A DNA stretch of 64,000 nucleotides. Origin: Streptomyces venezuelae ATCC 10712 (lineage in GTDB: Bacteria > Actinomycetota > Actinomycetes > Streptomycetales > Streptomycetaceae). The notes under the pieces were generated by a model that saw only the letters and a list, made by a program, of their open reading frames with translations, ran no database searches and was not told the origin of the DNA. A program made the translations under genes and the position numbers. The stretch is from assembly GCF_008639165.1 (NCBI RefSeq), contig NZ_CP029197.1, positions 1,488,001 through 1,552,000 of the forward strand, given 5' to 3'. Every line of letters starts with the position of its first letter. Within the stretch, counting starts at the first letter, position 1. Below are positions 43,894 to 52,670 of the stretch, piece after piece.

Positions 43894-45201
43894 TCAACCC
43901 TTCCATACGGGCTCGGGAAGCCCGAGGTGCGAGCGGAGCGTCGTGCCGGAGTACTCCGTACGGAAGACCCCGCGCTCCTGGAGCAGCGGGACGACCCGGT
44001 CGACGAAGCCGTCGAGTCCGCCGGGCGTGAGGTGCGGGACGAGGATGAAGCCGTCGGCGGCGTCCGTGGCGACGAACTCCGCGAGGGCCGCCGCCACCGT
44101 GCCCGGGCTGCCGACGAAGGACTGCCGGCCGCTGGTCTCGATGACCGTCTGACGGATCGACAGGCCCTTGGCCTCGGAGAGCGCCCGCCACTTCCGGGCC
44201 ACCGCCACCGGGTCGGCGATCCGCACCCGGCCCTGGACGAGCGTCGATTCGGGGTCGGGGTCGATGTCGGGCAGCGGCCCGTCCGGGTCGTAGCCGGACA
44301 GGTCGCGGCCCCAGACCTGCTCCAGGGCGAGGATCGCGTTCTGCGGGGAGACCTGCTGCCGGCGGATCTCGGCGGCCAGCTCCTGCGCCTCGGCGTCGGT
44401 GTCCCCGAGGACGTACGTCACGCCCGGCATGATCTTCAGGTCGCCGGGCTCCCGGCCGTACCGGGCGAGCCGCCCCTTGACGTCGGCGTAGAACTCCCGG
44501 CCGGCCTCCAGGGTGGAATGCCGTGTGAAGATCACATCGGCGGCCGAGGCGGCGAACTCCCGGCCCTCGGCGGAGTCGCCGGCCTGGATGACGACCGGAT
44601 GCCCCTGCGGGGAGCGCGGGACGGTGAACTCGCCCTCGATGCCGAACTGCGGGCCGTGGTGGGCGAAGGGGCGCTGCCTGCCCTCCGGGGTCCAGGAGTC
44701 CCACAGTTCCCGGGCGGTGGCGAGGAACTCGGCGGCCCGGGTGTACCGGTCGGCCCGGTCCAGATAGCCGCCGCGCCGGAAGTTCTCCCCGGTGAAGGCG
44801 TCGGACGAGGTGACGACGTTCCAGGCGGCCCGGCCCCCGCTGAGGTGGTCGAGCGAGGCGAGCCGCCGGGCCAGTTCGTACGGCTCGTTGAAGGTGGCGT
44901 TGACCGTGCCGGCCAGGCCGAGCCGGTCGGTGACGGCGGCGAGCGCGTTCAGGACGGTGATCGACTCGGGCCGGCCGACGACGTCGAGGTCGTGGATCCG
45001 CCCGTTGTGCTCACGCAGCCGCAGCCCCTCGGCCAGGAAGAAGAAGTCGAACAGACCGCGCTCCGCCGTCCTCGCGAGGTGCTCGAAGGAGGAGAAGTCG
45101 ATCTGCGAGCCGGAGCGCGGATCGGCCCAGACGGTGGTGGAGTTGACGCCGGGGAAGTGCGCGGCGAGATGGACCTGCTTGGGCCCCGTGCCGGTGCTCA
45201 C
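43894..45201 (-). CDS. FMN-dependent monooxygenase, NtaA/SnaA/DszA family
   Basis: 435 residues of the bacterial-luciferase-like monooxygenase group that includes nitrilotriacetate monooxygenase, pristinamycin synthase SnaA and dibenzothiophene-sulfone DszA. Landmarks: FEHLARTAERGLFDFFFLAEGL, GRAAWNVVTSSD and HPVVIQAGDSAEGREFAA. It needs reduced FMN from a separate reductase, which is not adjacent. The GTG at 45201 overlaps the stop of the next upstream gene as GTGA. With the ABC genes and the leader peptide nearby, desulfurisation of an organosulfur compound is the favoured role. Confidence 0.86.
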   Translation of the reverse strand: MSTGTGPKQVHLAAHFPGVNSTTVWADPRSGSQIDFSSFEHLARTAERGLFDFFFLAEGLRLREHNGRIHDLDVVGRPESITVLNALAAVTDRLGLAGTVNATFNEPYELARRLASLDHLSGGRAAWNVVTSSDAFTGENFRRGGYLDRADRYTRAAEFLATARELWDSWTPEGRQRPFAHHGPQFGIEGEFTVPRSPQGHPVVIQAGDSAEGREFAASAADVIFTRHSTLEAGREFYADVKGRLARYGREPGDLKIMPGVTYVLGDTDAEAQELAAEIRRQQVSPQNAILALEQVWGRDLSGYDPDGPLPDIDPDPESTLVQGRVRIADPVAVARKWRALSEAKGLSIRQTVIETSGRQSFVGSPGTVAAALAEFVATDAADGFILVPHLTPGGLDGFVDRVVPLLQERGVFRTEYSGTTLRSHLGLPEPVWKG

Positions 45202-46247
45202 GCGTGGGCTCCCGTCGTCGCGTACTGGCTGACGGGACGGGTGAGTCCCAGGTGGTCGCGGAGGGTCCCGCCCTCGTACGCGGTACGGAAGAGGCCGCGG
45301 TCCCTGAGCCGGGTGACGGTGTCGGAGGCGAACCGGTCCAGGTCCCGCTCGGGCACCGCCGGCACCAGGTGGAAGCCGTCGATCGCGCCGCCGCCGTGCC
45401 AGCCCGCGATCAGCTCGGCGAGCGCTCCCGGCCCGCCCTCGTACGCGTCGAGGTCGACGGTCGCGGAGAGCAGCACGCGCAGCTGTCCGGGGTCCCTGCC
45501 GTGGGCGCGGGCGCCCTGGAGCAGCTCGGCGCGGAGCGCCGCGGCCTCCTCGGCGGAGGAGGCCCGGATCAGGGCCACGTCGGCGTGGTGGGCGGCGGTG
45601 TCGCGGGCGGCGGGGCGGGTGGCGTCGACGACGGTCACCGGATGGCCCTGCGGGGGCCGGGGGACGATCGAGGGGCCCTTGACCGAGAAGGTCGCCCCCT
45701 GGAAGTTCACGTGGTGCAGCTTGCGGCGGTCGACGAACCGCCCGGTCGCCACGTCCCGTATCTCGGCGTCGTCCTCCCAGCTGTCCCACAGCTTGCGGGA
45801 GACCTCGGCGACCTCGCCCGCCTCCTGCCAGAGCGCGGCGGTGGGCGGGGCCGGACGGCGGCCGAAGAGGCGGGCCTCGGCACCGCTGGGGGAGACCGCG
45901 ATCCGCCAGCCCGCCCGGCCCCGGCTCACCCAGTCGAGGGTGGCGACGGCGGCCTGGACGTGGAAGGGCTCGGTGTGGGTGGTGGTCACGGTCGGGACGA
46001 GGCCGACGGAGCGGGTCTCGGGGGCGACCCGGGCGAGGACGGCGAGCGCGTCGAGGCCGGGCCGGGCGAAGGAGTCGTCGTGGGTGAGGAAGTCGAGCCC
46101 GGCGGCCTCGGCGAGCCGGGCGAGCGCGACGGTACGGGCGGCGGCCGTCCCGGCGGAGGAGGCGGCCAGCGGGTCGGCGGCGGACGCCGACGGGCCGGTG
46201 CCCGGGGCGAGTTCGGCGGCGAGGTGGAGCGTTCGGGTGCGGGGCAT
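45198..46247 (-). CDS. Second luciferase-like flavin monooxygenase
   Basis: 349 residues, shorter than its neighbour but of the same superfamily: LARLAEAAGLDFLTHDDSFARPGLDALAVLARVAPETRSVGLVPTVTTTHTEPFHVQAAVATLDWVSRGRAGWRIAVSPSG, HPVTVVDATRPAARDTAA, and a C-terminus GLFRTAYEGGTLRDHLGL similar to the end of the other enzyme. It may act on a different bond of the same imported compound. The ATG at 46247 is 40 nt after the binding-protein gene. Confidence 0.82.
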   Translation of the reverse strand: MPRTRTLHLAAELAPGTGPSASAADPLAASSAGTAAARTVALARLAEAAGLDFLTHDDSFARPGLDALAVLARVAPETRSVGLVPTVTTTHTEPFHVQAAVATLDWVSRGRAGWRIAVSPSGAEARLFGRRPAPPTAALWQEAGEVAEVSRKLWDSWEDDAEIRDVATGRFVDRRKLHHVNFQGATFSVKGPSIVPRPPQGHPVTVVDATRPAARDTAAHHADVALIRASSAEEAAALRAELLQGARAHGRDPGQLRVLLSATVDLDAYEGGPGALAELIAGWHGGGAIDGFHLVPAVPERDLDRFASDTVTRLRDRGLFRTAYEGGTLRDHLGLTRPVSQYATTGAHA

Positions 46248-46287
46248 GCGGTCTCTCTCGAAGCGGTGCGGAGCGGACGGAGCGGGG

Positions 46288-47268
46288 TCAGTTCTTGGTG
46301 CGGGGCAGCCCGGGCGGGTTGATCTCCGATGCCGTGACGGCCTCGCCTTCGAGGCCCCAGCGCTTGAGGACCTGGGCGTAGGTGCCGTTCCCGATGACGT
46401 GGTCGAGGGCGGCCGCGTAGGCGGCGACGAGACCGCTGTCCTTCTTCGTGGCGGCCGCGATCTTCCCCTGGAGGCCGGCGCCCGCGCCGGAGAACTTCCC
46501 GACGATCTCGGTCTGTCCGGCGGAGAGCACGTGGTAGGCGGCGACGGGGTTGGGGCCGAGGTAGCCGTCGATCCGGCCGGACTGGAGCGCCAGGTAGTAG
46601 TCGGAGGTGTTCTGGAAGTACGTGATGTCGACCGGCTTCCGGCCGGCCTTCTCGTTCTGCGCGGACCAGTCGACCAGGATCTTCTCCTGGTTGGTGCCGG
46701 AGCCCACGGCGATCTTCTTCCCCGCCACGTCCTCGGGGCCCTTCACCTTCCAGCCGGAGCCCTTCTTCGCCTCGAAGGCGAGGTCGTCGAGGCGGTAGGT
46801 GGCGAAGTCGTACTTGTCCTTGCGCTCCTCGGTGACCGTGACGTTGGAGAAGACGGCGTCGTACTTGCCGCTGTCGAGGCCGACGAAGAGGTTCTCCCAG
46901 GAGACCGGGTTGAACTCGGGCTTCAGGCCGAGGGCGTCGGCGACCAGGGTGGCGAGGTCGACCTCGACGCCGATCAGCGTCCGGTCGTCGGTGGCGTGGA
47001 AGGCGAGCGGCGGGTTGCTGGTCGCGGAGACGCCGAGGACGAGCGTGCCTCTCTTGCGGACGGCCTCGGGCAGCTTCGCGGCGAGGGCGTCGACCTTGGG
47101 GGTGTGGACGCGGTTCTGCTCGGGGCTGAGGTTGATGCCGTTGCCGCCGCCCTGCTTCCCGGCGGGCTCCAGGGCGTCGACGGCGGCGTCACCCGAGCCG
47201 CATGCCGTGAGGACCCCGAGGGCGGTGAGCGAGGCGAGGGCGGTGAGGACGGTGCGACGGGTCTTCAT
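46288..47268 (-). CDS. ABC transporter solute-binding lipoprotein, amino-acid family
   Basis: 326 residues. The lipobox LTAC puts the lipidated Cys at residue 23. The mature protein is a type 3 (polar amino acid) binding fold: RKRGTLVLGVSATSNPPLAFH, then IGVEVDLATLVADALGLKPEF and YDAVFSNVTVTEERKDKYDFATY, with YYLALQSGRIDGYLG near the end. AGGAG lies upstream of the ATG. It delivers substrate to the permease and ATPase encoded just upstream. A second, similar binding protein is encoded divergently at 52.7 kb. Confidence 0.92.
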   Translation of the reverse strand: MKTRRTVLTALASLTALGVLTACGSGDAAVDALEPAGKQGGGNGINLSPEQNRVHTPKVDALAAKLPEAVRKRGTLVLGVSATSNPPLAFHATDDRTLIGVEVDLATLVADALGLKPEFNPVSWENLFVGLDSGKYDAVFSNVTVTEERKDKYDFATYRLDDLAFEAKKGSGWKVKGPEDVAGKKIAVGSGTNQEKILVDWSAQNEKAGRKPVDITYFQNTSDYYLALQSGRIDGYLGPNPVAAYHVLSAGQTEIVGKFSGAGAGLQGKIAAATKKDSGLVAAYAAALDHVIGNGTYAQVLKRWGLEGEAVTASEINPPGLPRTKN

Positions 47269-47314
47269 GGCAGTACTCCTGAACGAGGGAGGGAGGAAAG
47301 AAGGGAGGGGTGGG

Positions 47315-48112
47315 TCAGAGGACCTTGGAGAGGAAGGCACGGGTGCGTTCGTGGCGCGGGCTGTCCAGCACCTCGGCCGGGGGGCCCTGTTCGACGATCC
47401 GGCCCTCGTCCATGAACACCACGGTGTCGGCGACCTCGCGGGCGAAGCCGATCTCATGGGTGACGACGATCATGGTGGTGCCGGAGGCGGCCAGGTCCTT
47501 GATGACGTCGAGGACCTCGCCGACCAGCTCCGGGTCGAGCGCGGAGGTCGGCTCGTCGAAGAGGAGCAGGCCCGGTTCGAGGGCGAGCGCGCGGGCGATG
47601 GCGACCCGCTGCTGCTGTCCGCCGGAGAGCTGCTTGGGGTACGCCTCCGCCTTGTCGGCGAGTCCGACGCGTTCGAGGAGCGTCCGGGCCGCGGCCTCGG
47701 CCTCCTTGCGGGGGCGCTTCAGGGCCGAGACGGGGGCCTCGACGATGTTCTCCAGGACGGTGAGGTGCGGGAAGAGGTGGAAGTTCTGGAAGACGAAGCC
47801 GATCCGGGTGCGCTGCTTGAGGACGTCCCGCTCGCGGAGCTCGTACAGCTTGTTCCCGGAGCGGCGGTAGCCGACGAGGGTGCCGTCGACGCTGACGGTG
47901 CCGCTGTCGACCTTCTCCAGGTGGTTGATGGTCCGCAGGAGCGTCGACTTGCCGGATCCGGAGGGGCCGAGGACGACGGTGACCTCGCCGGCGCGGACGT
48001 CGAGGTCGATGCCGCGCAGGACGTGGAGGGGGCCGAAGGTCTTGTGGACGGAGCGGATCTCGACCTTGGCGGTGGATCCGGCAGACGGTTCCGCGGTGGT
48101 GACGGAGCTCAT
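47315..48112 (-). CDS. Amino-acid-type ABC transporter ATPase
   Basis: 265 residues with Walker A GPSGSGKST (about 49-57), Q-loop FVFQNFHLFPHLTVLEN, signature LSGGQQQRVAIARALAL and Walker B LLLFDEPTSALDPE. The ATG at 48112 overlaps the permease stop by ATGA. It is the only ATPase in the locus although two permease genes and two binding-protein genes are present, so it probably powers both permeases. Confidence 0.95.
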   Translation of the reverse strand: MSSVTTAEPSAGSTAKVEIRSVHKTFGPLHVLRGIDLDVRAGEVTVVLGPSGSGKSTLLRTINHLEKVDSGTVSVDGTLVGYRRSGNKLYELRERDVLKQRTRIGFVFQNFHLFPHLTVLENIVEAPVSALKRPRKEAEAAARTLLERVGLADKAEAYPKQLSGGQQQRVAIARALALEPGLLLFDEPTSALDPELVGEVLDVIKDLAASGTTMIVVTHEIGFAREVADTVVFMDEGRIVEQGPPAEVLDSPRHERTRAFLSKVL

Positions 48113-48993
48113 CGGACGCTCCCCTTCGCGTAGTGGCGTTCGACGTAGTGCTGGACGACGGAGAGCGCGGTGGTGAGCAGGACGTACCAGGCGGTGGCGA
48201 CCATCAGGAGCGGGACGACCCGGCCGTTGCGGCCGTAGACGACCTGCACCTGGTAGAAGAGTTCGCCGATCGCCATGACGGAGACGATCGAGGTGCCCTT
48301 GAAGAGCGAGATGATCTCGTTGGCGGCGTTGGGCAGGATCGAGCGCATGGCCTGGGGCAGGACGATCCTCCGCAGCTGCCGCAGCCTGGGGATGCCGAGC
48401 GAGGCGGCGGCCTCCGCCTGGCCCTCGTCCACGGCCAGTACACCGCCGCGGACGATCTCCGCCGCGTAGGCCGCCTGGTGCAGGGCGAGCCCGAGGACGG
48501 CGGCGCTCATCTCGCCGACCAGGCCCGTCGTGTCGAAGGAGAGGAAGCCCGGCCCGAACGGGATGCCGATGCTCAGCTCCTTGTAGAGGTAGGCGAGGTT
48601 GAACCAGAAGAGCAGCTGGACGATGAGCGGGATCGAGCGGAAGGCCCAGATGTACCCGAAGGCCACGGAGCGCAGGAACGGGCTGGCCGACAGGCGCATG
48701 AAGGCGAGCACGATCCCGATCGCGAAGCCGAGCGCGGTGCCGTAGAAGGTGAGCTGGAGGGTGACCCAGACGGCCCGGAGGATCGTCTCGGTGGTGAAGA
48801 AGGCGGCGAAGACGTCCCATTCCCAGCCGGGGTTGGTGGCGAGCCCGTGGACGAACTGGACGAGCAGCACGGCGGTGACGACGACGGCGACCCAGCGCCA
48901 GGGGTGGCGCACGGGTACGACGACGAGTTCGGGTCCGGCCGCCGGTTCCTTCAGGACGGCTCTGGTGGCGGGCGGATCGCTGGTGAGAGACAT
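48109..48993 (-). CDS. Amino-acid-type ABC transporter permease
   Basis: 294 residues with a cytoplasmic N-tail, five or more membrane helices and the ATPase-contact loop EGQAEAAASLGIPRLRQLRRIVLPQAMRSILP. WVTLQLTFYGTALGFAIGI and FRSIPLIVQLLFWF are typical of the HisMQ/GlnP group. A gap of 100 nt separates it from the upstream FAD protein gene, and a separate promoter could lie there, but I see no clear one. Confidence 0.93.
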   Translation of the reverse strand: MSLTSDPPATRAVLKEPAAGPELVVVPVRHPWRWVAVVVTAVLLVQFVHGLATNPGWEWDVFAAFFTTETILRAVWVTLQLTFYGTALGFAIGIVLAFMRLSASPFLRSVAFGYIWAFRSIPLIVQLLFWFNLAYLYKELSIGIPFGPGFLSFDTTGLVGEMSAAVLGLALHQAAYAAEIVRGGVLAVDEGQAEAAASLGIPRLRQLRRIVLPQAMRSILPNAANEIISLFKGTSIVSVMAIGELFYQVQVVYGRNGRVVPLLMVATAWYVLLTTALSVVQHYVERHYAKGSVR

Positions 48994-49093
48994 GACGGTT
49001 CCTCGGCAGGGGCTCGGGCGGCGGGGAGAGCGGCGCGGTCGCGGGGCGCCGGGTCGGGCGCACGGCGGCGCGGTCGCGGGGCGGGGCGCGGGG

Positions 49094-50899
49094 TCAGGCG
49101 CTCAGGGGCGCCGGGAGCGGACACGCCCCGTCGCGCAGGAGCGTCAGGGCGGCCCGTGCGGCGGCGTCGTTCTGCGCGAACGCGGCCCCGCCGGTACGGG
49201 GCCGGGTGAAGGCGCTGCCCGTGCGGGCGGTGGTGTGCGGCCCGAGCGCGAAGCGGCGCGGGTGCGGGCGGCCGTCGCGCTCCAGGACGCGACCGTCGGC
49301 GGGGTCGACGACGAGGAGCCCGGCGGCGGTGGCCCGGGCGCCGTCCTCGTGGAGGGCGCGCAGGAGCGGACTGCCGGTGAGTTCCAGGGTGGGGTCGGGG
49401 ATGCGGGCCTCGACCAGGGCGCGGGCCTCGGTCCACTCCCCCGGTACGGCGGCGGAGGCGGCCCGGAAGAGCCCGCGTTCCTCGTCGGTCTCGACGGTGA
49501 GCCCGGGACCGAGGAAGCGGACGACGCCCGCGCGGGAGAGGGCGAGGAGCTGCCGCATCCGGGGGCCGGGCGGCCCGGAGGCGAGGTAGCTGAAGAAGCC
49601 GTGCCACCAGGGGCCGGGGTCGACCCGCTTGCCGAGCCGCAGGAGCTGGCCGTAGACGGAGAGGAGGCCGGCGAAGACGGCGGCGTCCGCGCTGTGGGCG
49701 GGGTCGTGGCGCCGGGTGAGGTTGTCGCCGATGTAGTCCCGCAGGCCGTGCTGGAGGGCTTCCGTGGAGCTGAAGCGGATGCCGTCCAGGGGGTGGTCGA
49801 GGGCGTCCAGGTCGAGCCGGTCGGCGGGGTCGGGGACGGCGGCGGCGACCACGGCGGCGAGCTCGGCCCCGCTCGGCGGCGCCGTCTCGTAGGCCCGCTC
49901 GAAGTCGTCCCAGGCGAGGGCGGTCCGCTCGGGGTGGGCGGCGAACAGCCGGTGGTAGTGGGCCCAGCCGAGTTCCTTGTCGATGAGGGGCCACACGTCG
50001 CGCCGGAAGTCGACCGGCCCGGTCCTGCGCAGCAGGGCGTCGGTCTGCGCGGCTCCGAAGAAGCGGGGCAGCGGCGGCGGTTCGCCGTCGAGGGAGTAGC
50101 CGATCTTCGTCTGGTACGGGACGCCCCGCCGCGATCCGACGTGCAGCCGCGGCTCCCTGCCGGAGGGGACGTAGACCAGGGCGTCGCCCTCGCCCTCGTA
50201 CCGTCCGCCACGGCCCTCGGTGAGCAGGACCATCAGGTCGACGAAGGCGAGCCCGAAGCCGCGGACGAGGACGGGTTCGCCGGCCGGGAGGGCGGCGAGG
50301 TCGCTGTCGGCGGTGAAGTCGGGCGGCAGGTGGAGGAGGCCGTGGCGGGCGGCGAAGCGGGTCAGGGCCCGCTGCTCCGGGTCGGGTTCGGCGTCGAGGT
50401 GGCCGACGGTGAGGACGACGAGGTCGGCGAGGAGGGGCGCGGCGCCGCCCTCCAGCCAGACCCGCTGGCGTCCCTCGCGGGGGCCGGCGATCCGCAGGGC
50501 GGTGGTGCGGTGCTCGTGGAGGCGGGCGGTGGCGGGCAGCGCCGCCCGGGCCCGTTCGTACACCCAGCGCAGGTAGGCGCCCTGCTGGGGGCGGGTGGGG
50601 AAGGTGCGGCCCTCGATGCCGGACCATTCGGCGACGGTGGGGCCGGGCCGGACGGGGCCGGCCATGTCCACGGTCTCGTCGGTGAACATGGTGACGTCCT
50701 CGGCCCGGGAGTTCATCCAGAGCAGCGGGGACTGCGCGGTGCGCCAGATGCGGCCCGGGCCCGGCGGGTGGGGGTCGACGACGTGGATGTCGACGGGGCG
50801 GTCGCCGTACAGCTCGGGCAGGTTGGCGGCGAGCCGTTCGAGGTAGCCGGTCCCCCGCGGCCCGGCACCCACGATCACGATCGACGCGTGGCCGTTCAT
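49094..50899 (-). CDS. FAD/NAD(P)-binding oxidoreductase
   Basis: 601 residues beginning with a dinucleotide-binding motif (SIVIVGAGPRGTGYLERLA). It matches the FAD-NAD(P)-binding family (PF13454 type) often found in biosynthetic or scavenging loci. WMNSRAEDVTMFTDE and PTRPQQGAYLRWVYERA are typical. A second dinucleotide-like region (VLVRGFGLAFVDLMVLLTEGRGG) lies near 215. The ATG at 50899 overlaps the permease stop by ATGA. It may oxidise the imported compound or act with the flavin monooxygenases. The reaction is unknown. Confidence 0.82.
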   Translation of the reverse strand: MNGHASIVIVGAGPRGTGYLERLAANLPELYGDRPVDIHVVDPHPPGPGRIWRTAQSPLLWMNSRAEDVTMFTDETVDMAGPVRPGPTVAEWSGIEGRTFPTRPQQGAYLRWVYERARAALPATARLHEHRTTALRIAGPREGRQRVWLEGGAAPLLADLVVLTVGHLDAEPDPEQRALTRFAARHGLLHLPPDFTADSDLAALPAGEPVLVRGFGLAFVDLMVLLTEGRGGRYEGEGDALVYVPSGREPRLHVGSRRGVPYQTKIGYSLDGEPPPLPRFFGAAQTDALLRRTGPVDFRRDVWPLIDKELGWAHYHRLFAAHPERTALAWDDFERAYETAPPSGAELAAVVAAAVPDPADRLDLDALDHPLDGIRFSSTEALQHGLRDYIGDNLTRRHDPAHSADAAVFAGLLSVYGQLLRLGKRVDPGPWWHGFFSYLASGPPGPRMRQLLALSRAGVVRFLGPGLTVETDEERGLFRAASAAVPGEWTEARALVEARIPDPTLELTGSPLLRALHEDGARATAAGLLVVDPADGRVLERDGRPHPRRFALGPHTTARTGSAFTRPRTGGAAFAQNDAAARAALTLLRDGACPLPAPLSA

Positions 50900-51744
50900 C
50901 GCCCACCGGCCGTTCCGCGGGCGTAGTGCCGCTCGACGTAGTACTGGCCGAGGCTGAGGACCGAGGTGACGGCGACGTACCAGAGGGTGGCGACGAGCAG
51001 CAGCGGGATGATCTCGTAGGTGCGGTGGTAGACGAGCTGGGTCGAGTAGAGCAGGTCCTGGACGGCGATCACGGAGACGATCGAGGTGCCCTTGAGGGTG
51101 CCGATGAGCATGTTCCCGGCCGGCGGGACGATGGCGCGCATGGCCTGCGGCAGCACGATCCGGGAGAGCCGGCGCCACCGGCCGAGGCCGAGCGACTGGG
51201 CCGCTTCGATCTGGCCGCGGTCGACGGAGAGGATGCCGCCGCGCACGACCTCGGCGGCGTAGGCCGCCTCGTGCAGGGTGAGGCCGATGACGGCGACGGA
51301 GACGGGGCCGAGGAGGTTGACCGTGTTCACGCCGAGGATCTGCGGGTAGAGCGCGCCGATGTTGAACCAGAACAGCAGCTGGACCAGGATCGGGGTGGAC
51401 CGGAAGAACCAGACGTATCCCCAGCTGACCGCGCGCAGCACGGGGTTGGCGGAGAGCCGGAGCACGGCGAGCAGGGTCCCGAGGGCGAAGCCGAGCGCCA
51501 TGACGAGGGCGGTCAGCCACAGGGTGAGGCCGAGGCCGCGCAGGACGGACGCGGAGGTGAAGTACTCGGCGACGACGTCCCATTGGAAGGCCTTGTTGCG
51601 GACGACCGAGACGAGGCCGAGCGCGAGCAGGACGAGGACGAGGCCGGCCGCGGTCCACTGCCCGGTGCGGCGGGCGGGGACGATGCGGGGCGGTGGGGCG
51701 GCCGGTGGGGCCGTGGAGGGGATCTTGACCAGGGTCGCGGACAT
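50896..51744 (-). CDS. Second amino-acid-type ABC transporter permease
   Basis: 282 residues, homologous to the other permease of the locus: LTLWLTALVMALGFALGTLLAVL, FRSTPILVQLLFWFNIGALYP and the coupling loop RGQIEAAQSLGLGRWRRLSRIVLPQAMRAIVPP. It is the first gene of the minus-strand operon, 100 nt downstream of a promoter with a consensus -35. It probably pairs with the first permease as a heterodimer, or forms a second importer with the divergently encoded binding protein. Confidence 0.93.
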   Translation of the reverse strand: MSATLVKIPSTAPPAAPPPRIVPARRTGQWTAAGLVLVLLALGLVSVVRNKAFQWDVVAEYFTSASVLRGLGLTLWLTALVMALGFALGTLLAVLRLSANPVLRAVSWGYVWFFRSTPILVQLLFWFNIGALYPQILGVNTVNLLGPVSVAVIGLTLHEAAYAAEVVRGGILSVDRGQIEAAQSLGLGRWRRLSRIVLPQAMRAIVPPAGNMLIGTLKGTSIVSVIAVQDLLYSTQLVYHRTYEIIPLLLVATLWYVAVTSVLSLGQYYVERHYARGTAGGR

Positions 51745-51843
51745 ACGAAGACTCCGTGGATGCCAGAGGCGGATCGAACACGGGGTGCGCCTTCACACGC
51801 GCTGAGCACGGTCCCGGGCCCCTCAGCCCGGTTCCGCCCTTCG

Positions 51844-51874
51844 AGGCTATGCGGTCAACACGGCCCGCTGTCAA
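51844..51874 (-). promoter_or_regulatory. Promoter of the minus-strand import operon
   Basis: On the minus strand TTGACA (51874-51869), a 19-nt spacer (18 nt if ATAGCC is used) and TAGCCT (51849-51844) form a promoter about 100 nt before the permease start. It is back to back with the leader-peptide promoter, so one regulator could control both sides. Confidence 0.5.
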
Positions 51875-51910
51875 GGCTGTCCGCACTGTGAGCCGTACGT
51901 CTCATCGTGG

Positions 51911-51939
51911 TTGACGCCGGAACGGATGCCTGTTCCACT
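51911..51939 (+). promoter_or_regulatory. Promoter of the leader peptide transcript
   Basis: TTGACG (51911-51916), a 17-nt spacer and a weak -10 TCCACT (51934-51939) that ends 6 nt before the leader ATG. The leader is thus probably translated from a leaderless mRNA. Confidence 0.45.
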
Positions 51940-51945
51940 GGGGCC

Positions 51946-52014
51946 ATGCATCCGCAGCAGCTGGTCACGCGCTCCCACATCGACTTCGGTCGCGTGTGGT
52001 CCTCTTCCTGTTGA
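51946..52014 (+). CDS. Cysteine-ending leader peptide
   Basis: 22 codons that contain LVTRSHIDF and end SSSC immediately before the stop. This closely follows the actinobacterial 'putative leader peptide' pattern (..L.TRR.HIDL.R..S..C) that sits before sulfur-assimilation and transport genes. In mycobacteria, peptides ending in Cys codons act by cysteine-dependent ribosome stalling. The following 176 nt contain competing hairpins. It probably senses charged tRNA-Cys and adjusts expression of the downstream GNAT and binding-protein genes. Confidence 0.85.
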   Translation: MHPQQLVTRSHIDFGRVWSSSC

Positions 52015-52088
52015 GCCGACCCGCTGTTCGCTGAGCCGGTCTCCGGCTCGCCCCGTCCGCGTGCTGTTCTCCGCGGCGCCTTCACACC

Positions 52089-52108
52089 CGGGCATCTCGT
52101 GATGCCCG
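52089..52108 (+). other. Leader hairpin (anti-stalling or terminator-like)
   Basis: CGGGCATC-TCGT-GATGCCCG, a perfect 8-bp stem with a 4-nt loop, 75 nt after the leader stop codon. It may be a pause or Rho-independent-like terminator element of the attenuator. Confidence 0.5.
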
Positions 52109-52138
52109 TGCTCTCCCCTCCCCTCGCTCCGTCACGCC

Positions 52139-52185
52139 GCCCTTCCGCGCTCTGAAGGGCTGCTGCCCTCCTTCGTCCTGAAGGA
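52139..52185 (+). promoter_or_regulatory. Mutually exclusive hairpins masking the GNAT ribosome binding site
   Basis: Segment A GCCCTTC (52139-52145) pairs perfectly with B GAAGGGC (52154-52160). B can instead pair with C (GCCC-TC-CTTC, 52165-52174). The end of C, TCCTTC (52169-52174), pairs perfectly with D GAAGGA (52180-52185), and D contains the ribosome binding site AAGGA of the gene starting at 52191. A:B with C:D hides the site; B:C frees it. This is the classic layout of a translational attenuator and fits control by the upstream leader peptide. Confidence 0.6.
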
Positions 52186-52190
52186 CCGTC

Positions 52191-52670
52191 ATGACCTTCG
52201 CGTTGTCCGTGCACCGGACCACGACCACCGACCCGCTGGCCCGCCCGCTCCTCGACGAGCTGGCGCACGAGTACACGACCCGGTACGGCTCCGCGCACGA
52301 TCTGAGCCGCTACCCGGCGGAGGAGTTCGCCCCGCCGCACGGCGCCTTCCTGCTCCTCCTGGAGCACGGCAGGCCGGTGGCGGGCGGTGCCTACCGCCGC
52401 TACGACGACGACACCGCCGAACTGAAGCGGATCTGGACCAGCTCGGCGCACCGCAGGCGCGGACTCGCCCGTCAGGTCCTGACCGTGCTCGAACGGGAGG
52501 CCGCCGCCCGCGGCTACTCCCGCCTCTACCTCACGACCGGACCGCGCCAGCCGGAGGCCAGGGGCCTCTATCTGGCGAGCGGCTACCGCCCGCTCTTCGA
52601 CGTGTCCGCCGATCCCGAGTCGATCGGCCCGCTGCCGTTCGAGAAACTCCTGGAGAACCCGAAGCCATGA
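52191..52670 (+). CDS. GNAT acetyltransferase of the leader-controlled operon
   Basis: 159 residues with a single GNAT domain: RIWTSSAHRRRGLARQVLTVLEREAAARGYSRLYLTTGPRQPEARGLYLASGYRPL. The acetyl-CoA loop is RRRGLA. The ribosome binding site AAGGA is 5 nt before the ATG and is part of a hairpin. The stop overlaps the next start by ATGA. It could acetylate an amine-containing sulfur compound such as a cysteine derivative before or after import; this is inference. Confidence 0.88.
   Translation: MTFALSVHRTTTTDPLARPLLDELAHEYTTRYGSAHDLSRYPAEEFAPPHGAFLLLLEHGRPVAGGAYRRYDDDTAELKRIWTSSAHRRRGLARQVLTVLEREAAARGYSRLYLTTGPRQPEARGLYLASGYRPLFDVSADPESIGPLPFEKLLENPKP

Noticed and set aside
51513-51809. A short minus-strand frame with Cys upstream of the permease gene as a second leader peptide
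   Set aside because: It lacks the TR..HID..S..C pattern and extends far into the permease gene.
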